A stretch of DNA of 64,000 nt from Psococerastis gibbosa (lineage: Eukaryota > Arthropoda > Insecta > Psocodea > Psocidae), in assembly GCA_963971405.1 (NCBI GenBank), contig OZ020490.1:27987464-28051463 (forward strand). The letters run 5' to 3'. The translations under genes and the position numbers were made by a program. Numbering within the stretch: the first letter of the stretch is position 1; the number at the start of each line of letters is the position of its first letter. Under the pieces are notes generated by a model that was given only the letters and a program-made list of their open reading frames with translations, searched no databases and was not told the DNA's origin. This document shows positions 56,120 to 64,000 of the stretch, piece by piece.

Positions 56120-58633
56120 CTAAAGTGAATCCCGATGGTTTCGTAGGTGAGATGTTTGGTGTCGGCGGTGGTGGTGCAACTCCCGTCTGCTCGGCAGCAA
56201 CCATCTTGCCGTAAAGTTGCACTTGTCGTCGATGAAGGACCTGTACATGGCGACATTGGTGAAGAACTCGAGTCGGGTGTTCGTGTTGCAGCCGTCGCTC
56301 CAGGAGACGATGCCAACCTGGTGCCCATCGACGGTGATGGGACTCCCGTAGTCGTTGCTGCAACTCTCTTGGCCCCCAGACTCACCGCAGATCTTATAGT
56401 GCGGATTGTCCGTCTCGTAGTCGAAGTACGCTTTCCAACAGTCATTGAAGTCGTGTATATCCATCTCCGCTGTCTGGAGAATGTCTGGTACCAGAGACTG
56501 TAACAAAACACTGAATATCATTACGCGGGAAAACGGATAAATTTGAATACTATTCTGCTATAGTCAACTGAAATAATAGGTCTCTGAGCCTAGTCCTGTC
56601 TGTTCTTCTTACATTTTCACTCTTGGCCCATCTGACAATGAGTGCCGTCTCAAACTGGCGAGCCTCGTCCACTCGCAGCAGAGCCCTCTGAGCCTTGTTG
56701 GAGAGCACAATGGGTGTGGCCAGCTCCAGTACCGCTATGTCGTGTTGACCCACGTAGTTGGGGTGCAGGTGAACTTGGCTGACTTGAACTCGTGTCCCTT
56801 GGCTCAGTTCCTCACCGGCTTCAGTCCCGTAGATGATGCGAAGCTTTTTTGGGTCCCCTCTGAAATGATATTAGAGTTTCTAATATTAATTTACAAAGAA
56901 GATCCATGGTACGATTTAAGACTCTTAATTGGCAATATTGGCATTGCATCAATGAGCCAATTATAAGTAAGCCTAGGTCTATTCCAATAGGCCATTGTGT
57001 AAGTTTCCTTATGAATTTGAAATAGAATAAGATGTCACAAGACTCAGTAGACAGTTGCTATTCAGGCGAGTGAGAGAAACAATCAAGTTTATTGCCTTCA
57101 AACGCAAACTACTGCTTTTATATGTGCTTTGGTGTTGTTATTGATGCGCTGTTCGGCAGGTAAGAAGGGGAAAAGACCAAGATTGAAGTTGTTTATTATT
57201 GATTGGTACCTTAAGGCAATGAGATGACTGCAGACGGATCAATCAAAATACGGCAAAAGCAAGAGGAAACTCAAACGAGATGGTCTTGTGATCAGAGCCC
57301 AGTCTGAATCGCCTAAACGTGAACAAAGACGCGGACAAAGAGCATTTGGTAGAGTATGATAAGAGTCTTACGCCCTAGAACCGTCCTCACTAACGACGCA
57401 GTGTCCTGCTGTGAGGACGAAGCGCACAGACAGAATGCTCCCTGTGCCACGGAAGGAGTTGCCCTGCAGGATTACCACAGCCCACGGCACGTCCACTATG
57501 CCAGTTGTCTTCCACTTCAGCCCTGAAAACACAATTCCGTATTAGGAGGCAACGAGTCAGAATCAGAATAATAATATTCACAAATATGCTGTTGGTATAT
57601 TGGTAAAACTATTATAAATATTAATTGCTTTCCAATTTATACGTAGTATAAGTAAAGCTTTGTGATGGTCGAAACTTTCGATTCCGAGATTTCAACGGAT
57701 TTACACGATTTGAGGCCCCAGGAACACAAAAAGGTGGTTTTTACGAAATGTCTGTCTGTCTGTCTGTCTGTCTATCAATTTCCGGGCAAACTACTCGGTC
57801 GATTTTGATGAAATTTGGCATGTAGGTTCACAAAAATCATACCTCGGGACCATTTTTATTTGGGGCTAACTCAATTTGGGGGGGAGGGGTTTATTCTCAA
57901 AAAACTTCGAAAAAAAGTCTAAAAACATTATTTCTCAAAAACGGCTCCACCGATTTCTTTTAAATTCTCATATATATTGTAGTAGTTATTAATGTTGACA
58001 AAATGCGGGGGGTCGCTTGCCCCTTGATAGTTTGCTTTTGGAGGTAAAAAAATAAAAATAACTCTATTTTAATGAAAAATGACTAAAAAATAATTTTTCT
58101 GTGAAACCTTTGTATCGATTATTTCTACCTTCAGGCATGTTTTAGGTGTTAAATTGAGTAACGAAACCGGATAGGTCGCTTTCCCAAAAAAATATTTGGT
58201 TTTGCACAAAAAATTATTTTTTGAAAAAATGATAGAAAATTCGCGCTTAAATGCCCTGCCATTATTGCTGTGTGATAATTAATGTGTTGGTCTGACCTAT
58301 CTAGAATTTATCTCACTGCCAGTGACGTCAGGTGGACACCCCCCCCCCCTCCCGAGATATCGGAAATTTAACCACTGGAAAATTATTTACCATGAAATTA
58401 CTCATATTCTCTATCTACTAATGTTGAAAAATTGGAAAGCACGTTCGAGTAAACTCGGACCGGTTCTTTTTAAGTGAATAAGGAGCATTGTTGGGACTTG
58501 AGACTAACAAACTACTGACCTGCAGTAACAACCGGAGTAAATTAATTCAGCGTTACTTACCTGAGGTGTTTGAACATAAAACCGCCAGTGCTACCAAAGG
58601 GAAGACAACGAAATTAAATCCAGGTTTATTCAT
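56120..58633 (-). CDS. Secreted serine protease homolog (catalytic Ser replaced by Tyr), four exons
   Basis: Exons, in coding order: 58633-58561, 57522-57372, 56859-56613, 56497-56120. All introns are GT-AG and the phases (1, 2, 0) join cleanly to give 282 residues. Exon 1 is a signal peptide (MNKPGFNFVVFPLVALAVLC). The trypsin fold follows: FVLTAGHCV (His), QHDIAVLELATPI (Asp), CSNDYGSPITV where GDSGG should be, so the nucleophile Ser195 is Tyr. The IVGG activation site and the Cys before the His exon's GGS motif (here GTGSILS) are missing, and GWG is RWA. A 30-residue Arg/His-rich tail extends past the usual end. It cannot be a normal protease. Non-catalytic homologs in insects act as cofactors or decoys in immune and digestive cascades; the role here is inferred only. 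Family A lies in intron 1. Confidence 0.8.
57627..58470 (+). repeat. Family A repeat in intron 1 of the serine protease homolog
   Basis: Full-length copy with all landmarks from GCTTTCCAATTTATACG to CGAGTAAACTCGGACCGG and a GTCT tract at 57752-57772. It is antisense to the host gene and fills about 80% of a 1,038-nt intron. Confidence 0.85.
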
Positions 58634-59754
58634 GGCTATGTAATACGAAGTTTAGATTCGCACTGGATGAACAATACTAAAAGTATATGTAATTAAGCTT
58701 GTTGAAGTCGATCAAGTTGAACATGTGCTTCAATCGAATCTATTGCTCTGACAATATTTGTATCTGTAATTAAAAGCTAAAAGATGTGTTAGTCCCTGTT
58801 CAATTTGACTATTCATTCGGACTGGAACGACCTCTTTCATGACAACATGAAGTAGGTACATGCACCTACATAATACAATAGCTGTATATATTGTACATAC
58901 CCTACGTAAGCGACATGCGGCAATAATTGCAATAGCGCGTATTCAAATTGAGACATACTGTACAGTAGTCTACAGTCTATTCTATTGATTGTGTGATGTG
59001 TTGTTATATTTTAAATAAACTCTTTAGAGAAGAATCAGGAGATGTTCTGTACGTGAGAGTACTAGAAGCGAAAGGTTTTAGTTCCAAATTTTTGCGATAT
59101 TGAGTTATACGTCTCAACGTATCGTCGGAATCGTCTAGTATAGGACTATAAAGTGACAGTGTTGTTAGGAGCAAAATGGGACTTTGGAAGTGTTATAATG
59201 TAGCGTGTATTCCGGATTGAGAAACAAAAGTTACAATTTCAACGAAAATTCCCCTGATCTGAGAAGTAGGCCAATGCGAAGCCACGATAAAACTACGTAT
59301 TTGAAGCATAGATTCAACGTTCTAGCCTACTATAGAAGGTAACTTTACCTTCACAATTTTTCCATCATTATTGGCAAATTTGAAGGCAGCAATGAAAAAT
59401 CAAAATGATAGGTACTATTCGTCTAATTCATATGTTTGGATATCATTGATGTGCATCGAATAAGGTCAGCATCAGCCACAGTTTACGATAGGCTTAGTAG
59501 AACTGATTTAAACAAAATAAATAAAATACGCTGATGCTTATAAAACTAAAACTATATTAAACTGTACGCGATGCTTCGATGGTTGGGTTTCATGCCTCTT
59601 CGAGGCATTGCGTACAGTTGAATATATATAGTTTTTTTTAATAGAGTCATATCAAAAATTGGCTGAAGAGGTCGTTAATATCAACGCATCCTAGAATTGC
59701 TATATAATGTAGTGTAGTAATTATGAAAACAATGAACATGTTGGTCATGTTAAT
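58634..59754. other. Spacer between the two serine protease genes
   Basis: About 1.1 kb separates the stop of the upstream gene from the start of the homolog. GTACGCGATGCTTCGATGG and its near-complement (GCATTGCGTACAG) at 59564-59616 form a small hairpin. No TATA box can be assigned with confidence and no ORF is supported. Confidence 0.4.
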
Positions 59755-61918
59755 TTAAGGAACCCAGGCAGCAGTAGATCTAGTGACGAAATCAATGAAG
59801 TCTCTATGGGTGGCGACAGACGTGAAGAACTCGGGGTACTTGTGTCCACCACAGTCGATGGAGTTGCTGACGATGCCGACCTGTCGCCTTCTGACGGTCA
59901 GGGGACTGCCGGAGTCGCCGTTGCACATCCCCACGCAATCTGCCTTGCACTTGGCCTCAGGAGGCACGAACCCCGCGTACAAGTCCCAGCAGGTGACAAC
60001 GTCCATGATTGGTAAATGTACCGCTAATAAGACTCTAGACTGAGCATGCTGAAACAGGTCACGCGACATTGACACATTTGTGAAATAGTTGAAATCCAGT
60101 TGTGAGTACAATTCACTAGGTCCACAGTGAATTGAGAGTAAAATTGACCGACTAGGTGGCCAATCTCCATCTTTAATTATACATAATTGTCGTATGTCCT
60201 GCATTAGATTAATGAAATATACCCATATACTGAGCTTACATGAGCAGTTTCCCCCCAGCCTGTGAGCAGCGCTTCTTCCGGCGCATGGCCCTCGGTAGTC
60301 CTGAGCGTTGCTGGTTTTATTCGTTTTGAGAAATGTATGGGCTCGTCGACAGTGATGATGGCGAGGTCGTGGACGAAGAACTCCCTGGAGTTGTTGGCGA
60401 AGTCGGGGTGTATGTTGACACTGACCAAATATCTGGTCACACCACTGGTAGCAATGTGAGGCGTGGTGGTGCCAAATTTGAGATAGAAGATGGACAGGTC
60501 AGCGTTGAAACAGGGAGGAATTCTGATAAGTACGATCTCAATGACAGTGAGTCATTGGAAAAGTATGGGTGTGCGTTGACACTGGCCAAATATCTGGCCA
60601 AACCCGCTGATGGCAATATGTGGTGTGGTGGTGTCAAACTTGACGTAGAAGGTCAGGTTTGGAAATGGGAGACACCGACCGTGCTGGAGTAGTTAGCGAA
60701 GTGGGAGGAGGTAAAAGGGATAAAAGGCGCAAGCGATGATTGTGAGGTAATGGACAAGTCCATTTTGGAATAGTTTGAGTAGTGGGGTAAATGTAGGTAT
60801 ATGATCTAGTATCTACTCGTCCACTACGCAATTAACCGCTAATTAGTCACTACTTCGCTCTATCCTATAAAAAGCAGTATGGCCATTTTGCGTGGATTAC
60901 TTACTAGCCATAGAGACAATGAGCGGCGGTAAGGACGTGGTTTTTGGAAATGATGCTGCCGCCGCATATGACATCACCAAAATTCATGATAGCTGCTGTA
61001 AATGGGACCTCTTCAATCGATATCGGCCTGCCACCATAAATACGGTTGTCTCCTGCAATTATCGTGGTTCTTGTTGGGCTGTTGTAGTCTGCAGTCCAAA
61101 CATGTTCCATATTTAAAAAGCTACCGTGCCTTACAAGATCCGCATGGCATCAACTCTAGTCTATAGACAGACAGGTAAGAATTAAATAAAATTGTATTGA
61201 ATCTGGGCAATGACCTCAGTTTCATTTCTTTTCGAAGTGCTACCCTATCGTACAAGTAGCTATATATAGTGTATATATGAATGTAATGCAGCTAATATGT
61301 TATATCTGCCCCGCACCGACTTTGATTTTGCTAGGTACGGTATGTAGAAATGCTAGAAATTTGAGAACCTGCCTGTTGGGACACTAGTATATTTGTGCAA
61401 TGAAAAATATACAGTAGCTTCTATGTTTATACCGTATTAACACTTCATTGTGTGATAGAGCAATTTAAAGGCCTACACTGTGCAGGCACGTAGCCAGGTT
61501 GGGGCTTTGGGGGCTGAAGCCCCTCCCGAAATGTAAAAAAAGGGGGGGGGGAAATGATTTTCTTAGTTTATTAATATTTGTTCTCGCTCGATCCAGTGTA
61601 TATACAGTAGATTCGACAGTGCAAGATACTTCCGCAGACTACGGAAGACTTGACCGGCCGTTTTACTGGGGGTATTCCATACCCCCCCCCCACCCCCTAG
61701 TAGTTAGCCCCTCCCGAAATAAATAAATAAATAAATAATCCTGGCTACGTGCTTGACACTGTGGCTCCTTAATTAGTTTAATTGTTTACCTTTTGTTTAC
61801 AATATTATGTATATATTATGTATGTTTAGGTTGTGTATACTTCACCTGCACAAATTGATGCGTAGAGGAACAACAACAGTTCTGCGATTATATACCCACT
61901 TGATATTTGTTGATGCAT
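59755..61918 (-). CDS. Secreted trypsin-family serine protease, four exons, exon 3 boundary uncertain
   Basis: Exon 1 61918-61846 (signal peptide MHQQISSGYIIAELLLFLYA), exon 2 61088-60905, exon 3 ending 60240, exon 4 60039-59755. Exon 2 holds NR-IYGGRPIS, a trypsin-type activation site, and SKNHVLTAAHCLYG (His). Exon 3 holds FFVHDLAIITVDEP (Asp) and LLTGWGE. Exon 4 holds CNGDSGSPLTV (Ser). The residue six before Ser is Gly, which argues against Arg/Lys specificity. Exon 2 ends in TA before a strong GTAAGT donor. The acceptor that would give a full exon 3 (from 60522) makes TAA at the junction. The acceptor for a start at 60444 keeps the frame but leaves only about 31 residues between His and Asp (50 in the neighbour). 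So it is either a shortened protease or a recent pseudogene. Gene plan identical to the downstream homolog. Confidence 0.7.
60555..60765 (-). pseudogene. Two degenerate tandem copies of protease exon 3
   Basis: Copy 2 (about 60660-60555) has ACCTTCTACGTCAAGTTTGA and ARYLASVNAHPYFSND, matching the real exon's FYLKFGTTTPHIA and TRYLVSVNIHPDFANN, but with a 1-bp shift between. Copy 3 (about 60765-60680) retains only GACTTGTCCATTACC and CACTTCGCTAACTACTCC. The three copies are spaced roughly 140-170 bp and lie within intron 2. Confidence 0.6.
61483..61755. mobile_element. hAT-type MITE in intron 1 of the protease gene
   Basis: Termini CAGGCACGTAGCCAGG and CCTGGCTACGTGCTTG; both flanks are ACACTGTG (61475-61482, 61756-61763). 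The G9 and C10 runs and the repeated CCCCTCCCGAAAT words are typical of the family. The insertion lies entirely within the 757-nt intron. Confidence 0.85.
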
Positions 61919-62230
61919 GTTACTGACGATATTGCAGTATTGTACATCAGGTACAATAGCCCCACTAAAGTCTAAATCAAAGGCCAAGGTTCTGATAACA
62001 ACATGAAATATGTAGTCGGTAACAAGTATGCAATAATAACATTATAATAAATTGTGTTCAATTCCATCCAAGCTAAAAGCCTGGTGCCTATAAAAATGAG
62101 AAGAGTTAAACTAAACTAAGGACGACTTATTCATTATTTATATTAATATTAGGCCTAAGGTGGTTAAAAATAGAGCTTAAAAAATAAAAAAATAACAGAT
62201 GTAAAATTAATATATACTAAGTGCTTTTTT
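61919..62230. other. Upstream region of the protease gene
   Basis: About 300 bp between the start codon and the next repeat. AT-rich; no specific promoter element can be assigned. Confidence 0.35.
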
Positions 62231-62973
62231 ATGTGGCGTAGCCAGATTTTTTTTTTTTGGGGGGGGGGGGTCCAGTTTTCATGCAACATCAATACATAAA
62301 GTTTGCCCGTTTACGATAGGTTTTCGAATGGAGTGGTGTTTCATTTGGCCCCCCCCCCTCCTGTATTTTCGTAAAATAGTGGAAAATGTGGAAAGATGTC
62401 CTCATGGCCGTGCGCATCTTCTAATTAGGGGCATGATCTTAATTTCCCCACCCGAGGGGACGAGGGGTCGGGGGGCTGAAAGGGGGCCCGGGGGTCTCCT
62501 CCGAGGAAGGTTATTGAAAAAAAATAGGTCTGAAATTGTGGAGTTTTACACATTTTGATGTATATACGTCTTGTAACCAATTCCTAATAATGTTTAGGTT
62601 TTACAGCCGAAAAATAGTAGACCTACTGGAAGAAATGGGGGGAATTATTTTAAAAAAGAATAGGCCCAAAATAGTGGAATTTACGTACTTTGAAAGCAGT
62701 TATGCTCATATTTCACATATGAAGAATATCACAGCTAACAAGGGGGCCCAGGGGCTACCGTGGGGAATGTTTTTTAAAAGATAGGCCTGAAATAGTTTGT
62801 CGGCAAAAAAATTTTGATTTCGCAGACGATAACATTATTAACAAAACTGGAAACAGGGGGAGCGGGGTCTCCCCGGGGAATTTTTTGAATAAATATCTGA
62901 AATGTTTTCTGTTTTACTAAATTTTGGGGGGGTCCGGACCCCGCTGACCCCCCCCCCCTTAGCTACGCCACTG
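62231..62973. mobile_element. G-rich composite inverted-repeat element with internal modules
   Basis: Starts GTGGCGTAGCCAG (62233) and ends TTAGCTACGCCACTG. The interior repeats a module of GGGG(G)CCCGGGG...TCTCC, then a poly-A/T stretch, then ATAGG(C/T)C(T/C)GAAATAGT at about 62483, 62637, 62741 and 62855. It is the uninterrupted relative of 34526-37316. No target duplication found. Confidence 0.65.
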
Positions 62974-63307
62974 CGGCTATTGGTCAATATGACGGGTATT
63001 TAAAACAAAATTATAATTGCAATTGAATAGTACGCAGACTAGTAGGCTGCCTAGTGCCTAGCCCATAATGCGTTATTTAATCAAGTATTAACTTCATCTC
63101 TGATTCAATACCGTGTTATGAGAGGGATTCAGAAAGAGATTGGGGATGTTCTCAGGAAGGAGGTGAAGACGTGCACAAGGGGAGGGACAGGAAAGAGTGG
63201 AGAAAGCTCATACGTCACCAGGCCGCCACATCGCCTGGAGGCGTCAAATTGGATAATAATAGTCGACATATTTAACAAAAATTGCAACATGAAACATGAA
63301 AATCAAT
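62974..63307. other. Gene-free, nothing recognised
   Basis: No supported feature. Confidence 0.35.
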
Positions 63308-63861
63308 AAAAGAACCGGTCCGAGTTCACTCGAACATGCTTTCCAATTTATCAAAATTATTAGATAGAGAAAATTAGTAATTTTATGGCAAATATTTTTC
63401 CTATGGTTAAATTTCCGATATCTCGGGGGGGGGGGGGGGGGCGGTTGTCCACCTGACGTCACTGGAAGTGAGGTAAATTCTCGATAGGTCAAACAAACAC
63501 ATTAATTACCACACAGCAATAATGGCAGGGCATGCAATGCATTTGAGCGCGAATTTTCTAATTTCTAATTTCTAAAAACTATCCGGTTTCGTTACTCAAT
63601 TTAACACCTAAAACATGCTTGAAGGTAGAAATCATCGATAGAAAGGTTTCGCATTTTTTAGTCATTTTTTCATTAAAATAGAGTTATTTTTATTTTTTTA
63701 CCCCCAGAAGCAAACTATCAAGGGGCAAGCGACCCCACGCATTTTGTCAACATTAATAACGACTACAATCTACGAGAATTTAAAAGAAATCGTTGGAGCC
63801 GTTTTTGAGAAATAATTTTTTTAGACGTTTTTTGAAAATAAAACCCCCCCAAATTGAGTTA
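63308..63861 (-). repeat. Family A repeat, truncated by a LINE tail
   Basis: From AAAGAACCGGTCCGAGTTCA to AAATTGAGTTA, where other copies continue GCCCGAAAT. Here a short-repeat LINE tail begins. The 5' third of the family, with the GTCT tract, is absent. Confidence 0.8.
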
Positions 63862-64000
63862 CTTGACTTACTTGACTTAGGGTGGCGCTAACAGCCCATG
63901 GGGACTTTTGGCCGCACGTACTATGCCTCTCCATTCCGCTCGATCACAAGCCACCGTCCGCCACGTTTCTGGGTGCAAGCCCATTTTTTGGACGTCATCC
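63862..64000 (-). pseudogene. LINE C-terminal fragment with short-repeat tail, cut by window edge
   Basis: Minus strand reads DDVQKMGLHPETWRTVACDR, then AEWRGIVRAAKSPHGL and a stop at about 63879-63881. The W..V..DR..WR..V pattern is the end of RTE/R1-like LINE proteins. Between the stop and the Family A copy is a tandem of TAAGTCAAG-type units, as expected for an RTE-like 3' end. The upstream part lies outside the window. Confidence 0.75.

Noticed and set aside
56147-56503. 118-codon plus-strand ORF
   Set aside because: Antisense shadow of the terminal exon of the serine protease homolog.
60333-60692. 119-codon plus-strand ORF
   Set aside because: Antisense to protease exon 3 and its duplicated copies.

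Overview
The window looks like repeat-dense, AT-rich nuclear DNA of an arthropod. An insect is likely and a hemipteran is plausible, but the sequence alone does not settle it. Reasons: two intron-containing secreted trypsin-family genes with GT/AG introns; fragments of non-LTR, Ty3/Gypsy and Penelope-like retroelements; many short inverted-repeat transposons with 8-bp target duplications of hAT type; long C/G homopolymers inside those transposons. I see no operons, phage or CRISPR.

Layout. 1-5.9 kb: a LINE fragment, then a composite nest holding an internally deleted Gypsy element with two apparently identical LTR copies (1554-4776, minus strand), a GIY-YIG fragment of a Penelope-like element, and a tRNA-like foldback. 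6-17 kb: hammerhead-like motifs, a hAT-type MITE, foldback MITEs, LINE scraps and GC-rich islands without a recognisable gene. 17-34 kb: LINE scraps, hAT-type MITEs, and copies of an abundant roughly 840-bp repeat called 'Family A' here (12 full, partial or decayed copies in 64 kb, each fuller copy carrying a GTCT microsatellite). 34-37.3 kb: a long LINE reverse-transcriptase ORF sitting inside another repeat. 37-55 kb: more Family A, a 144-bp hairpin, a decayed tandem array and degenerate SINE-like pieces. 55.4-62 kb: the only confident host genes. 62-64 kb: a G-rich composite repeat, Family A again, and a LINE tail at the window edge.

Host genes. Two trypsin-family genes lie head-to-tail on the minus strand (61918-59755, then 58633-56120). 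They share the same plan: a 73-nt signal-peptide exon ending in phase 1, a histidine exon ending in phase 2, an aspartate exon ending in phase 0, and a terminal serine exon. They are clearly tandem duplicates. The upstream copy keeps His, Asp and the GDSG serine but has degenerate tandem copies of its third exon and an awkward exon 2/3 junction. The downstream copy keeps His and Asp but has Tyr in place of the catalytic Ser, and it lacks the usual activation motif, so it should be a non-catalytic serine protease homolog. Transposons sit in intron 1 of both genes.

The rest of the window is almost entirely repeats or sequence in which I recognise nothing. I found no unambiguous new multi-gene system. 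The most interesting signals are the protease/pseudo-protease pair with exon duplication, the microsatellite-bearing Family A repeat, the hammerhead-like motifs, and several foldbacks.
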